DNA of 64,000 nt from Hyphomicrobiales bacterium (GCA_027484655.1 JAIXSM010000003.1:60953-124952), one strand, 5' to 3'; positions 43,468 through 53,035 are shown, counted from the first letter of the stretch. Translations and numbers: made by a program. Notes: generated by a model from the letters alone, not told the origin.

Positions 43468-43902
43468 ATGTCGGCGCTCGACGATCTGGTGTCGGACAAG
43501 CTGGACAAAGCTCTGGTGCAGCGACGGGTTGACGACTGGGCCAACCGCCTCGCCGACCTGCTGAGTGACGCTGTTGAATGGCTTCCGCCGGGTTGGAGCG
43601 TATCCCGCCGCGAAAAGATTTCGATGCATGAAGAACTTATGCAGCGGCACAAAGTGAGCTCCACCCTCGTGCCGTCCTTGACCCTGACTGACGAGGCAGG
43701 CCGGGAAGCGGGCCTCACGCCACGAGGACTTTGGATCATCGGCGCCAACGGTCGCGTCGATTTTCATGCGCCAAACGGCGATTACGTCATCGTTGACCGC
43801 GCCGAGAACTTCGAGCCACCTAACTGGGAAATCGCGCCTCGCGACCGACGTGAGCGGCGAGCGTCGTTCGACCGGACGACGTTCCGGGACGCGCTCGCGT
43901 GA
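43468..43902 (+). CDS. Unknown 144-residue protein, first gene of the HEPN islet
   Basis: Starts MSALDDLVSDKLDKALVQRR with GGAG upstream. The first ~65 residues are helical and charged; the rest includes LTPRGLWIIGANGRVDFHAP, VIVDRAENFEPPNWEIAP and a basic end (DRRERRASFDRTTF). I see no nucleotidyltransferase (GS-X10-DXD), DNA-binding or membrane motif. It ends in a GTGA overlap with the HEPN gene, so the two are made together. By analogy with two-gene toxin-antitoxin cassettes it could be the antitoxin or partner, but no family resemblance supports that. It lies on the strand opposite to the secG and tpiA genes around it. Confidence 0.65.
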   Translation: MSALDDLVSDKLDKALVQRRVDDWANRLADLLSDAVEWLPPGWSVSRREKISMHEELMQRHKVSSTLVPSLTLTDEAGREAGLTPRGLWIIGANGRVDFHAPNGDYVIVDRAENFEPPNWEIAPRDRRERRASFDRTTFRDALA

Positions 43903-44366
43903 AGGATCTGATGCAGATTATGGCCACGCATCAGGCCGTAGAAAACCTCCTGGATGCGGAGGTGCAAGCCGCCGCAGCTACAGGGAATTCCCAGTCGCTC
44001 GCGAACGCGAAAGAACGCCAACGGCTGAATGGCTTCGCGTACTTCGTTCTTTGCTGGGGACAATTCGAGGCGGATATCGACGACAAGTGTCGCAACGAGA
44101 TCAGGAAACGTCGATCTCATCCGCACTGGCCGCAACGACGCGGCTGGGACATTTACAATCCAGACGAAAAAAGGCTTTCAGGACTGTCGTTCCTTGATCG
44201 CGTCGCCCTTTTGACCGACAAGAGCGCTGGCAACGGAAGCGCATGGGCAGACATTTTCAAATTGTATCAAACAAGAAATCTTCTTGCGCACGGAAAGCTG
44301 GCCGTGACCGAAATCGACGTGCAGGATGTCGGCCGACAAATGTATCAACTTCAGTCCGAGCTTTGA
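43899..44366 (+). CDS. HEPN-like protein (RNLLAH motif), candidate ribonuclease toxin
   Basis: A 155-residue, largely helical protein translated from a GTG overlapping the preceding stop (GTGA). The motif R126-N-L-L-A-H131 is the R-X4-H active-site pattern of HEPN ribonucleases, located near the C-terminus in a predicted helix (FKLYQTRNLLAHGKLAV), and an Asn follows the Arg as in many toxin HEPN domains. Upstream FAYFVLCWGQFEADIDDKC looks like the other core helix. HEPN proteins act in toxin-antitoxin, abortive-infection and RNA-processing systems. Without a recognised antitoxin the role is open. The pair interrupts the tpiA-secG order conserved in alphaproteobacteria. Confidence 0.65.
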   Translation: MKDLMQIMATHQAVENLLDAEVQAAAATGNSQSLANAKERQRLNGFAYFVLCWGQFEADIDDKCRNEIRKRRSHPHWPQRRGWDIYNPDEKRLSGLSFLDRVALLTDKSAGNGSAWADIFKLYQTRNLLAHGKLAVTEIDVQDVGRQMYQLQSEL

Positions 44367-44369
44367 AGC

Positions 44370-44407
44370 GCGCGCTCTTCCCCTCGATCAAAGCAAGAAG
44401 AGCGCGC
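44370..44407. terminator. Hairpin between convergent HEPN and tpiA genes
   Basis: GCGCGCTCTTC (44370-44380) and GAAGAGCGCGC (44397-44407) make a perfect 11-bp stem with a 16-base loop, 3 bp after the HEPN stop and 7 bp after the tpiA stop. There is no strong T-run on either side, so it may be a bidirectional terminator or a read-through barrier. Confidence 0.5.
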
Positions 44408-44414
44408 TCGCCTC

Positions 44415-45170
44415 TCAGCGATACGCCGCGGCGATGCCGAGGAAATCCTTCGCAGTGAGGCTCGCGCCGCCCACCAGCGCGCCATCCACGTTGGCGACGC
44501 CCATCAGCTCGACAGCGTTCGAGGGCTTCACCGAGCCGCCGTAAAGAATGCGCACGCCAGCGCCCTCCCCGCCCAGCCTCTCACCGAGCGCAGCGCGGAT
44601 GAAGCCATGCACTTCGGCCACATCGCCGGCGGTGGGCGTCAACCCCGTGCCGATGGCCCACACGGGCTCATAAGCGATGACCAGATTGGCGGCCGTCGCG
44701 CCCTCAGGAAGCGAGCCGGCAATCTGCCCGCCCACCACGTCCAGCGTCCGCCCGCTGCGGCGCTCGGCCTCTGTCTCGCCCACGCAAACGATGGCGACGA
44801 GCCCGGCGCGCAGGCCCGCCTCAGCCTTGGCTTTCACGATTGCGTCGGTCTCCGCATGGTCCGTGCGGCGCTCTGAGTGGCCGACGATGACGTGGGTCGC
44901 GCCGGCGTCCGCCAGCATCTCGGCCGAAACGTCGCCGGTGTGGGCGCCGCTGGCCTTAGGGTGGCAATCCTGCCCGCCGAGAGCGATGCGCCCGGCGGCG
45001 AGGCCCGCGGCGGCCGCCACGAGGGTGGCCGGGGGGCAGACGAGAAGATCGATTCGGGCGCGTAGACCCTCGTCGTACCCTTGGGCCATGGCCTCAATCT
45101 CGGCCAGAGCGGCCTTCAGGCCGTTCATTTTCCAGTTTCCGGCGACGAGCGGGCGGGGCCTGGCGGTCAT
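44415..45170 (-). CDS. tpiA: Triosephosphate isomerase
   Basis: A 251-residue TIM-barrel enzyme interconverting dihydroxyacetone phosphate and glyceraldehyde 3-phosphate. The catalytic residues are visible: N12 and K14 in AGNWKMNG, the electrophilic His in VIVGHSERR and the base Glu in [12 protein letters not shown], followed by the phosphate loop [20 protein letters not shown] precedes the ATG. It is divergent from ppiD and upstream of the HEPN islet. Confidence 0.97.
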   Translation of the reverse strand: MTARPRPLVAGNWKMNGLKAALAEIEAMAQGYDEGLRARIDLLVCPPATLVAAAAGLAAGRIALGGQDCHPKASGAHTGDVSAEMLADAGATHVIVGHSERRTDHAETDAIVKAKAEAGLRAGLVAIVCVGETEAERRSGRTLDVVGGQIAGSLPEGATAANLVIAYEPVWAIGTGLTPTAGDVAEVHGFIRAALGERLGGEGAGVRILYGGSVKPSNAVELMGVANVDGALVGGASLTAKDFLGIAAAYR

Positions 45171-45310
45171 AGGGTCTCCTCGGGGGATTGGCGCGCGGTC
45201 TTTGACGGCGCCCCGGTTATCAGAGGCGGCGCGCTATGCAAAGCCGCCGCCAAGGGTTATGTGAGGCGCGAAGCGGGGGGCTCCCCCGCACCAGCAAGCG
45301 GACGCCCATC

Positions 45311-47212
45311 ATGATGGAAGGCATCCGCCGGGCCTCCCAAAACTGGCTCGGCAAGATCGTCGTCGGAATCCTGTTCTCCTTCCTTGTCCTCAGCTTTGCT
45401 GTATGGGGCATCGGCGACATTTTCAAAGGCTTCGGTGTAGGCACGGTGGCGAAGGTCGGCGATTCCGACATCACGACCGAGGCTTTCCGCAACGCTTACC
45501 AGAAGCAGTTGCAGGGCTGGCAGCGTGAAGCGCGCCGCGCGATCACCAACGACGAGGCCCGCGCCGCTGGCCTCGACCGCATGGTGCTGAACCGCCTGAT
45601 CTCAGAGGCAGCGCTGGACCAGCGCGTTCGCGCCATGGGCCTCGCGATGGCCGACAAGGACATCGCCCAGGCGATCGTCAACGACCCCGCTTTCCTTGGC
45701 CCCACAGGCCGGTTCGAGCGCCAGCGCTTCAACGACGCGCTCCGCGAGGCGGGCTATCCCAACGAACAGCGTTTCCTTTTGGAGCAGCGCCTGAGCTACC
45801 TGCGTCGCGAACTCGCGCTCAGCGTCGCTGGCGATCCGCCGATTCCCCGCGTGCTCATGGAAGCGGCCCACCGCTATGGAGCGGAAACCCGCAGCGTCGA
45901 ATACTTCCGCCTCCCGGAGAATTTCGCCGGCGAGCTTCCCGCCCCAACCGACGAGAGCCTGAAAGCCTACTACGACCAGCGGCGTACCGGATTCCGCGCG
46001 CCGGAGTACCGGGCGATCCAGTTCCTTCCCGTCACGCCCGCCAGCGTCGCCGATCCATCACGGATCACCGACGACGAGGCCCGCAAGACCTACGAGGCCA
46101 GCAAGCAGCGCTGGAGCCGCCCGGAGCGGCGCGAAGTGCAACAAATCGTCTTCCCGACGGAAGAAGAAGCCGCAGCCGCGCGCAAGCGGATCGCCGAGGG
46201 CCTGTCCTTCGACGACATGGCCAAAGAGCGAAACCTGTCGGCGCAGGACATCGCGCTGGGCACGCTCGCGTGGAGCGATTTCGTCGATCCCGCCACCGGC
46301 CAGGCGGCCTTCGCCCTTCAGGAGGGCGCAACCAGCGACCCGGTGAAGGGCGCCTTCGGCTTCACGCTGCTGCGCGTTTCACGGATCGAGTCCCAGAACG
46401 TGAGCCCGTTTGAGCAGGTCGCCGACGAGGTGAAGCGCGATATCGCAGCCCGTCGCGCCAGCGATCAGGTGCGCGCGTTCCGCGACAAGATCGAGGACGC
46501 CCGCACTGCCGGCCGCGCCCTTGCTGAAGCCGCCAAGACGGTGGGGCTCACGCCGACGCAGGCCGAGGTGGACAACGCCGGACGCGATCGCGCCGGCGCC
46601 CCCGCAATCACTCTGCCTGACCGTGACGCGCTCTTGCGCGCGGTGTTCGCATCGGACATCGGGATCGACAACGACGTGGTTCCGACCCGCGACGGCGGCT
46701 ACATCTGGTTCGAGGTGAGCGGCATCGAGCCCGCTCGCGAGCGCACGCTCGATGAAGTCCGCGACCGCGTCGTGCAGGCGTGGCGCAGCGACGAGATCGC
46801 CCGCATCCTGCAGGAGAAGGCGGCCGACCTGGTCAAGCGCATCCAGGCGGGCGAGAGCTTCGAGGCGGTGGCGAAGGAAGCCGGCGTTTCGGCTGAATTC
46901 GACAACGAAGTCCGCCGCATAACGCAATCGCGGATCCCCGTTGCGGTCGTCCAGCGGGTGTTCTCGGTGCGCGTCGGTCAAGCGGCGTCCGCGCCGGACG
47001 GCGACGCCCGCGTGGTGTTCAAGGTGATCGATTCCGCCGTTCCGGCCTTCGATCCGGACTCGCCAGGGCTAAAAGGCCTTGAGCCTCAACTGCGCACCGC
47101 GCTCACCGAAGACATTTTGAGCCAGTACATCGCACGGGTTCAGGACGAAGTCGGCGTGTCGATCAACGAGGCTGCCGTGCGTCTGGCGGTGGGCGGATCG
47201 GACCAGAACTGA
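45311..47212 (+). CDS. ppiD: Membrane-anchored periplasmic chaperone PpiD / SurA-type peptidyl-prolyl isomerase
   Basis: About 633 residues from the ATG pair at 45311. A single N-terminal membrane anchor (IVVGILFSFLVLSFAVWGI) is followed by a SurA_N-like domain (VAKVGDSDITTEAFRNAYQK), a parvulin-like domain around residues 240-370 (REVQQIVFPTEEEAAAARKR, LAWSDFVDPATGQAAF) and a C-terminal SurA-like region. It faces the periplasm at the Sec translocon and assists outer-membrane protein folding. The ppiD-trpE order is common in Hyphomicrobiales, and trpE starts 16 bp downstream. Confidence 0.92.
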   Translation: MMEGIRRASQNWLGKIVVGILFSFLVLSFAVWGIGDIFKGFGVGTVAKVGDSDITTEAFRNAYQKQLQGWQREARRAITNDEARAAGLDRMVLNRLISEAALDQRVRAMGLAMADKDIAQAIVNDPAFLGPTGRFERQRFNDALREAGYPNEQRFLLEQRLSYLRRELALSVAGDPPIPRVLMEAAHRYGAETRSVEYFRLPENFAGELPAPTDESLKAYYDQRRTGFRAPEYRAIQFLPVTPASVADPSRITDDEARKTYEASKQRWSRPERREVQQIVFPTEEEAAAARKRIAEGLSFDDMAKERNLSAQDIALGTLAWSDFVDPATGQAAFALQEGATSDPVKGAFGFTLLRVSRIESQNVSPFEQVADEVKRDIAARRASDQVRAFRDKIEDARTAGRALAEAAKTVGLTPTQAEVDNAGRDRAGAPAITLPDRDALLRAVFASDIGIDNDVVPTRDGGYIWFEVSGIEPARERTLDEVRDRVVQAWRSDEIARILQEKAADLVKRIQAGESFEAVAKEAGVSAEFDNEVRRITQSRIPVAVVQRVFSVRVGQAASAPDGDARVVFKVIDSAVPAFDPDSPGLKGLEPQLRTALTEDILSQYIARVQDEVGVSINEAAVRLAVGGSDQN

Positions 47213-47228
47213 GAACGGACGCCGCGCG

Positions 47229-48746
47229 ATGACGCAGACGAGTTACGTGGACTTCGCCAGCGCCTATGACGCCGGGAAGGCGAGCCTTGTGGCGACAACG
47301 CTCGTCGCGGATCTCGAAACGCCTGTGTCCGCGTTCCTCAAGCTGACCGCGGCGCGGGCCGCCAACGTGTTCCTGCTGGAATCCGTGGAGGGCGGCGCCG
47401 CGCGCGGCCGCTACTCCATGATCGGGCTCGACCCCGACATCGTCTGGCGCGCCACGGGCGACGTGTGCGAGATCAACCGCACCGCCCTGCACGCGGCTGA
47501 CGCCTTCGAGCGGCAGGACGAAAAACCCCTCGACGCGCTGCGCGCGCTGATCGCGGAATCGCGCATCGACGCCGACCCCTCGCTGCCGCCCATGGCCGCC
47601 GGCGTGTTCGGGTATCTCGGCTACGACATGGTGCGCCAGATGGAGCGCCTGCCCGCCCCCAAGCCCGATCCCATCGGCGTGCCCGACGCGGTGATGATCC
47701 GCCCGACGCTCATGGTCGTGTTCGATTCCGTGCGCGACGAACTCTCCATCGTCACGCCGGTGCGCCCGCAGGCTGGCCTGGACGCGCGCGCCGCGTGGGA
47801 GGCCGCGCAGGCGCGGCTTGACGCGGTGGTGGCCGTGCTGGAAAGCCCCCTCGCCCACACGCCGCCGGCGGCCGATCCGCATCTGCTCGCCGCCCCGCCG
47901 CGCTCCAACACGCCGGAAGCGCGCTACCTCGACATGGTGGAGCGCGCGAAGGAATACATCCGCGCGGGCGACATCTTTCAGGTGGTGCTGTCCCAGCGCT
48001 TCACGGCGCCGTTCCATCTGCCCGCCTTCTCGCTGTTTCGCGCGCTGCGCCGTGTCAATCCGGCGCCGTTCCTCTGCTATCTCGATTTCGGCGGCTTCCA
48101 GATTGTCTGTTCGAGCCCGGAGATTCTGGTGCGGGTGCGCGAGGGCAAGGTCACGATCCGACCCATCGCCGGCACCCGCTGGCGCGGCAAGACTCCCGCG
48201 GAGGATCAGGCGCTGGCGGATGAACTGCTCGCCGACCCCAAGGAGCGCGCCGAGCATCTCATGCTGCTGGATCTTGGCCGCAACGATGTGGGCCGCGTGG
48301 CGCAGATCGGCACGGTGGACGTCACGGGCCAGTTCTTCATCGAGCGCTACAGCCACGTGATGCACATCGTCTCCAACGTGGAGGGCAAGCTCGATCCGCA
48401 GCATGACGTGATCGACGCCCTGTGCGCGGGCTTTCCGGCAGGCACGGTGTCTGGCGCCCCAAAGGTGCGGGCGATGGAGATCATCGACGAGCTGGAGATC
48501 GACAAGCGCGGCATCTACGCCGGCTGCATCGGCTATTTCGGCGCCTCGGGCGAAATGGACACCTGCATCGTCCTGCGCACGGCGGTCATCAAGGATGGCC
48601 AGATGCACGCGCAGGCCGGCGCTGGCGTGGTCTATGATTCCGTGCCGGAAAACGAACACCGCGAGTGCGTGAACAAGGCCGCCGCGCTGTTCAAGGCCGC
48701 TGAAGAGGCCGTGCGCTTCGCCACCAGCGCGCGGCGGGGGCAGTAA
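47229..48746 (+). CDS. trpE: Anthranilate synthase component I
   Basis: A 505-residue enzyme converting chorismate plus ammonia to anthranilate. The chorismate-binding domain has AGDIFQVVLSQRF, SSPEILVRVREGKVTIRPIA, GTRWRGKTP (from AGTRWRGKTPAEDQ), DLGRNDVGRVA and AGFPAGTVSGAPKVRAMEII. The N-terminal LLESVEGGAARGRYSMIG supplies the Trp feedback site (LES). It is stand-alone and not fused to TrpG, unlike the TrpE(G) of many rhizobia. No attenuator leader is visible in the 16 bp after ppiD. Confidence 0.96.
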   Translation: MTQTSYVDFASAYDAGKASLVATTLVADLETPVSAFLKLTAARAANVFLLESVEGGAARGRYSMIGLDPDIVWRATGDVCEINRTALHAADAFERQDEKPLDALRALIAESRIDADPSLPPMAAGVFGYLGYDMVRQMERLPAPKPDPIGVPDAVMIRPTLMVVFDSVRDELSIVTPVRPQAGLDARAAWEAAQARLDAVVAVLESPLAHTPPAADPHLLAAPPRSNTPEARYLDMVERAKEYIRAGDIFQVVLSQRFTAPFHLPAFSLFRALRRVNPAPFLCYLDFGGFQIVCSSPEILVRVREGKVTIRPIAGTRWRGKTPAEDQALADELLADPKERAEHLMLLDLGRNDVGRVAQIGTVDVTGQFFIERYSHVMHIVSNVEGKLDPQHDVIDALCAGFPAGTVSGAPKVRAMEIIDELEIDKRGIYAGCIGYFGASGEMDTCIVLRTAVIKDGQMHAQAGAGVVYDSVPENEHRECVNKAAALFKAAEEAVRFATSARRGQ

Positions 48747-48747
48747 G

Positions 48748-49554
48748 TCAGGGCGCCTTGCGCCCGTCCCGCAACGGCTGCGTCAGCATCCGGTCGAGCC
48801 GCAGTTCGGCCCGATCGCGGAAGATCGGCAGGCCGATGGTCATGCCATCGTGGCCGAGGCGCGGTTGCGGCGTGTAGAGCCCCGCAAGACGATCCCAGAT
48901 CGACAGGTTGAAGCCGAAATTGGTGTGCGTCTCGGCGGGATCGGCCGAGTGATGCACACGGTGCATGTCGGGCGTGACGATCACCTTGCGCACCACCGCG
49001 TCGATGCGCGCTGGCATCCGCACGTTGGAATGGTTGAACATCGACGTGGCGTTGAGCAGCACCTCGAAGATCAGCACGGCGACAGCCGGCGCGCCCAGCG
49101 CCGCGATCACCGCGAACTTGATGAGCATCGACAGGATGATTTCCACGGTGTGGAACCGTAGCCCCGTGGTGACATCGATATCCTGATCGGCGTGGTGCAT
49201 CCGATGTAGGCGCCACAGGACCGGAACGCGATGGAAGGCCACATGCTGCGCCCAGATCGCGGCGTCGAGCGCGATCACGCAGACAAAGGCCCAAGGCCAC
49301 CCGCTCAGCCCCAGCAGCGGGCCGAGGCCCCAACCGCGTTGTTCTGCCAGCAGGGCGAATCCAACGCCCGCCAGCGGAAACAGCAGCCGCACCGCCACCG
49401 TGTTGACCGCCACAAGGCCGAGGTTCGACGCCCACCGCAGGCTCTTGGGCGCGGTGAGCGCGCGGCGCGGGGCGATGATCTCCCACGCCGCCATGATGGC
49501 GAGCACTCCGAGGAAGCTCGACAGCCGGATGAGGGGTTCGTTGAGGGCGTCCAT
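48748..49554 (-). CDS. Sterol desaturase / fatty acid hydroxylase superfamily protein
   Basis: About 268 residues from the ATG giving MDALNEPLIRLSSFLGVLAI; an upstream in-frame extension is Gly/Arg-rich. Four or more membrane helices surround the di-iron His clusters: HVAFHRVPVLWRLHRMHH, SMFNHSNVRMP and DMHRVHHSADPAETHTNFGF. Members hydroxylate lipids, carotenoids or sterols. Its stop lies one base from the trpE stop on the other strand. It and the repeat cluster behind it separate trpE from trpG, which suggests insertion or rearrangement at this point. Substrate unknown. Confidence 0.9.
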   Translation of the reverse strand: MDALNEPLIRLSSFLGVLAIMAAWEIIAPRRALTAPKSLRWASNLGLVAVNTVAVRLLFPLAGVGFALLAEQRGWGLGPLLGLSGWPWAFVCVIALDAAIWAQHVAFHRVPVLWRLHRMHHADQDIDVTTGLRFHTVEIILSMLIKFAVIAALGAPAVAVLIFEVLLNATSMFNHSNVRMPARIDAVVRKVIVTPDMHRVHHSADPAETHTNFGFNLSIWDRLAGLYTPQPRLGHDGMTIGLPIFRDRAELRLDRMLTQPLRDGRKAP

Positions 49555-49641
49555 GGCGCGCGCCGGGTCCGTAGCAGGTTGCGCATCACCATGCGCTCCG
49601 CCCCCGCCCGGCGCAATGCGGCGCATTGGACCGCGTAGCCC

Positions 49642-50017
49642 TGGACCGCGGGCGTCCTCGCCCGCACTGGCGCCTAACCGGACCGCGGGCCACCTCCCCG
49701 GACGCCGAAGGCGATCCGGGGCCTAGGGCCGTTTACTTCAAAGCTGGATCCCGGGTTCGGGCTGCGCCCGCCCCGGGAATGTGGAGCCGTGGACCGCGCT
49801 AGACTGGACCGCGGGCGTCCCCGCCCGCAAACCCTGGCGCGCGAGGACGCGCGCGGTCCAGTGACCGCAAACCTCTCACCTGCGTCATTCCGGCGAGGGC
49901 CGGAATCCGCGACAAGCCGCAGGGTTGAAGCGGTTGCCTGTCGTGGATGCCGACCGTCGTCGGCATGACGCTGCGGAGAGACGGCGCAAAACAGCGCGCG
50001 GGGACGCGCGCGGTCCA
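49642..50017. repeat. REP-like repeat cluster B (upstream of trpG)
   Basis: Same repeat types as cluster A. TGGACC hairpin units lie at 49642-49665 and 49805-49828, and inverted ones at 49837-49860 and 49994-50017. The 90-bp element is at 49695-49784. A facing pair of 20-bp hairpins is at 49887-49906 (ATTCCGGC-gagg-GCCGGAAT) and 49947-49966 (ATGCCGAC-cgtc-GTCGGCAT), 40 bp apart. With the flanks this makes the ~530 bp between the desaturase-like gene and trpG non-coding. The trpG promoter must lie in or after it. Confidence 0.85.
49695..49784. repeat. 90-bp dispersed repeat, copy 2
   Basis: Second copy of the element at 40764-40853, same orientation, 89 of 90 bases identical, 8.9 kb away. Both nested hairpins are intact. 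Confidence 0.9.
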
Positions 50018-50082
50018 CTTGGGCGACCGCCGGCTTGACGCGCGCGCCCCCGGCGACGAAAAGAACCGGCAAGGAGACGCGC

Positions 50083-50703
50083 ATGACCGCCGTCACGCTG
50101 ATCGACAACTACGACTCGTTCACCTGGAACCTGGTGCATTATCTGGGCGCCCAGGGCGCGCGCGTCACCGTGCGCCGCAACGATGAGGTGAGCGTCGCCG
50201 ACGTGCTGGGCTCCCGGCCCGAGGCCATCGTGATCTCGCCCGGCCCGTGCAGCCCGCGGGAGGCCGGCGTGTGCCTCGAGCTTATCAAAGCGGCCGCGGC
50301 CCAGATTCCCATGTTCGGCGTGTGCCTTGGTCATCAGGCCATGGGCGAGGCGTTCGGCGGCGAGGTCATCCGCGCGCCCCTGCCCGTCCACGGCAAGCTC
50401 GCGACCATACGTCACGAGGGCAAGAGCGTGTTCCGCGGCCTCAATGGCCCGTTCGAGGCGACGCGCTATCACTCGCTGGTCGTGCGCCGCGAGACGCTGC
50501 CCGCCGACCTGGAGACGACGGCGGAGACCGACGACGGCCTCATCATGGGTCTGGCGCACCGGCGCTATCCCATGCACGGGGTGCAGTTTCACCCGGAGAG
50601 CATCCTCTCCCAGCACGGCCACCGGATCATCGCCAATTTTCTCGATCTCGCCCGCGAGTGGAACGCGACAAAACGCGCAGACGCGGCGCCCGCGCTCGCC
50701 TGA
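50083..50703 (+). CDS. trpG: Anthranilate synthase component II (glutamine amidotransferase)
   Basis: About 206 residues starting [20 protein letters not shown], the canonical N-terminus; AAGGAGA precedes the ATG. The catalytic Cys is in [17 protein letters not shown] and the His-Glu pair in [14 protein letters not shown]. It supplies ammonia to TrpE. It heads trpG-trpD-trpC-moaC-moeA with gaps of 2 to 13 bp, so these are one transcription unit. An aminodeoxychorismate-synthase role (PabA) is also possible for such proteins. Confidence 0.96.
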   Translation: MTAVTLIDNYDSFTWNLVHYLGAQGARVTVRRNDEVSVADVLGSRPEAIVISPGPCSPREAGVCLELIKAAAAQIPMFGVCLGHQAMGEAFGGEVIRAPLPVHGKLATIRHEGKSVFRGLNGPFEATRYHSLVVRRETLPADLETTAETDDGLIMGLAHRRYPMHGVQFHPESILSQHGHRIIANFLDLAREWNATKRADAAPALA

Positions 50704-50713
50704 GGACACCCGT

Positions 50714-51730
50714 ATGGATTCGTTCAAGCCCATCATCGCCAAGGTGGCGTCCGGCGCCAGCCTGAACCGCGACGAGGCCCGCGCCGCCTTCGACGCCCTG
50801 CTCTCCGGCGACGTGACGCCCGCGCAGATGGGCGCTTTTCTCATGGCGCTGCGCGTGCGCGGCGAAACCGTGGACGAGATCACCGGCGCCGTATCCGCCA
50901 TGCGCGCCAAGATGCTGCGCGTGAGCGCGCCGGCTGGCGCGGTCGATATCGTCGGCACCGGGGGCGACAACGCCGGCACGTGGAATGTCTCGACGCTGGC
51001 CTGCATTCTCGTGGCCGCCTGCGGCGTGCCGGTCGCCAAGCACGGCAACCGGGCGGCTTCGTCAAAATCCGGCGCGAGCGACATTCTCACGGCGCTGGGC
51101 GTTACAGTCGGCGTGCAGCCCAAGCAGGTTGAGGCGTGCATCGCTGAAGCTGGCATCGGCTTCATGATGGCGCCGACCCACCATGCCGCCACGCGCCATG
51201 TGGCGCCGGTTCGGGTGGAGCTTGGCACGCGCACGATCTTCAACATTCTGGGGCCACTCTCGAACCCTGCTTCCGTGACCCGGCAGGTGGTCGGCGTGTT
51301 CTCGCCCGACCTGCAGCGCCCCATGGCGGAAACCTTGCGCAATCTCGGTTCCGAGCGGGTGTGGGTCGTCCATGGTTGCGACGGGCTCGACGAGATCACC
51401 ACGACCGGCCCCACGCAAGTCGTCGCCCTCGACCGCGGCGAGATCAGCGCCTTTGAAGTGACGCCGGAAGACGCAGGGCTGGCCCGTGCGACGGCCGACG
51501 ATCTGCGCGGCGGAGACCCTGCATACAACGCGCAGGCCCTGCGCGACGTGCTGGATGGCAAGCCCGGCGCCTACCGCGACATCGCCCTGCTGAATGCCGC
51601 CGCCGCCCTGGTTGTCGCTGGTCGCGCCACAACCCTGCGCGAGGGCGTGGACGTCGCCGCCTCTGCTATCGCCTCGGGCAAGGCGAAGGACACACTTGCC
51701 CGCCTCGCCGAGGTTTCTGGCCGCGCATAA
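50714..51730 (+). CDS. trpD: Anthranilate phosphoribosyltransferase
   Basis: A 338-residue enzyme adding the phosphoribosyl group from PRPP to anthranilate. Motifs are [17 protein letters not shown] (PRPP binding), [35 protein letters not shown] and [13 protein letters not shown]. The start [14 protein letters not shown] lies 10 bp after trpG. Length is standard. Confidence 0.97.
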   Translation: MDSFKPIIAKVASGASLNRDEARAAFDALLSGDVTPAQMGAFLMALRVRGETVDEITGAVSAMRAKMLRVSAPAGAVDIVGTGGDNAGTWNVSTLACILVAACGVPVAKHGNRAASSKSGASDILTALGVTVGVQPKQVEACIAEAGIGFMMAPTHHAATRHVAPVRVELGTRTIFNILGPLSNPASVTRQVVGVFSPDLQRPMAETLRNLGSERVWVVHGCDGLDEITTTGPTQVVALDRGEISAFEVTPEDAGLARATADDLRGGDPAYNAQALRDVLDGKPGAYRDIALLNAAAALVVAGRATTLREGVDVAASAIASGKAKDTLARLAEVSGRA

Positions 51731-51743
51731 GGGAAAACCCACC

Positions 51744-52550
51744 ATGGCCGACATCCTGCACAAGATCGAAGTCTACAAGCGCCGGGAAATCGCCGAGGCG
51801 AAGGTGCGCATGCCGCTGCACGCGCTGGAGCGCGCCATTGAGGCGCAGTCTCCGCCAAGGGGCTTCGCCCACGCCATCGAGGCCACGCTCGACGCGGGGG
51901 CTTTCGCGCTCATCGCGGAAGTGAAAAAGGCGAGCCCTTCCAAGGGTCTCATCCGCGCCGACTTCGATCCGCCTTCGCTGGCGCAAGCCTATGAGCGCGG
52001 CGGCGCGGTCTGCCTCTCGGTGCTGACCGATGGCCCGTCGTTTCAAGGCGCCCCGGAGTTTTTGACCGCCGCCCGCGAGGCGACCCGCCTGCCCGCTCTG
52101 CGCAAGGATTTTCTCTACGACACGTATCAGGTCTACGAGGCGCGGGCGTGGGGCGCGGACTGCATTCTCATCATCATGGCGGCGGTGGACGACGCCACGG
52201 CTGCGGACCTGAACAAGGCCGCCCACGATCTGGGCATGGATGTTCTGGTGGAAGTCCATGACGAGGAAGAGCTTGAGCGCGCGCTGGCGCTGGAGACGAA
52301 GCTCGTCGGCATCAACAACCGCGACCTGCACACCTTCCACACCTCGCTGGAGGTGAGCGAGCGGCTTGCGCCGATGATTCCGGCTGACCGCATTGTGGTG
52401 GGCGAAAGCGGCATCGGCTCACACGAGGATTGCCTGCGCCTCGCCCGCGCGGGCGTGCGCACGTTCCTTGTGGGCGAAAGCCTGATGCGCAAGGACGACG
52501 TGACCCGCGCAACCCACGATCTTCTGCACGGCGCTGCGGCGAAGGCCTGA
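51744..52550 (+). CDS. trpC: Indole-3-glycerol phosphate synthase
   Basis: A 268-residue TIM-barrel enzyme forming indole-3-glycerol phosphate. It carries [20 protein letters not shown] (catalytic Lys), [20 protein letters not shown] (second Lys), [14 protein letters not shown] and [20 protein letters not shown]. It is a stand-alone TrpC, not fused with TrpF. It begins 13 bp after trpD and ends 3 bp before moaC. Confidence 0.97.
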   Translation: MADILHKIEVYKRREIAEAKVRMPLHALERAIEAQSPPRGFAHAIEATLDAGAFALIAEVKKASPSKGLIRADFDPPSLAQAYERGGAVCLSVLTDGPSFQGAPEFLTAAREATRLPALRKDFLYDTYQVYEARAWGADCILIIMAAVDDATAADLNKAAHDLGMDVLVEVHDEEELERALALETKLVGINNRDLHTFHTSLEVSERLAPMIPADRIVVGESGIGSHEDCLRLARAGVRTFLVGESLMRKDDVTRATHDLLHGAAAKA

Positions 52551-52553
52551 CCC

Positions 52554-53033
52554 ATGGCGAAACTCACCCACATCGCCGAGAGCGGCGAAGCGCATATGGT
52601 GGACGTGTCCGCGAAGGACGCCACGTCCCGCATCGCCGTCGCGGTTGGACGCGTGGTGATGAAGCCGGAAACTCTGGCGCTCATCATCGCCGGCGACGCC
52701 AAGAAAGGCGACGTGCTGGGCACGGCGCGGATCGCCGGCATCATGGCCGCCAAGCGCACGCATGAACTCATTCCGCTGTGCCACCCGCTCGCGCTGTCGC
52801 AGGTGATCGTGGATCTGGAGCCCGATGCGGCGTTGCCCGGCGTGCGCGTGCGCGCGAGCGTGAAGGTGACCGGCCAGACCGGCGTCGAAATGGAGGCGCT
52901 GACCGCCGTGAGCGTCGCGTGCCTGACCATCTATGATATGGTCAAGGCGGTTGACCGCTTCATGACCATTGAAGGGGTTGGCATGACCGAAAAGTCCGGC
53001 GGCAAGTCCGGAGACTGGAAACGCGAGGAGTAA
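52554..53033 (+). CDS. moaC: Cyclic pyranopterin monophosphate synthase MoaC
   Basis: A 159-residue enzyme of molybdenum cofactor synthesis, converting the MoaA product to cPMP. Motifs: [40 protein letters not shown] and [20 protein letters not shown], with the essential Lys in the C-terminal [15 protein letters not shown]. Its position between trpC and moeA is typical of Hyphomicrobiales. Confidence 0.97.
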   Translation: MAKLTHIAESGEAHMVDVSAKDATSRIAVAVGRVVMKPETLALIIAGDAKKGDVLGTARIAGIMAAKRTHELIPLCHPLALSQVIVDLEPDAALPGVRVRASVKVTGQTGVEMEALTAVSVACLTIYDMVKAVDRFMTIEGVGMTEKSGGKSGDWKREE

Positions 53034-53035
53034 CC

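Noticed and set aside
43468..43902. MNT-type nucleotidyltransferase antitoxin for the HEPN protein
   Set aside because: The GS-X(9-11)-DXD motif of minimal nucleotidyltransferases is absent, so an MNT-HEPN assignment is not supported.
47213..47228. Tryptophan attenuator before trpE
   Set aside because: Only 16 bp separate ppiD and trpE and there is no Trp-rich leader peptide.
47163..48659. 498-residue minus-strand open frame opposite trpE
   Set aside because: Shadow frame with abnormal His/Arg/Ala content; trpE is unambiguous.
49885..51561. 558-residue minus-strand open frame opposite trpG/trpD
   Set aside because: Ser/Arg/Thr-rich shadow of GC-rich coding DNA; trpG and trpD on the plus strand carry all family motifs.
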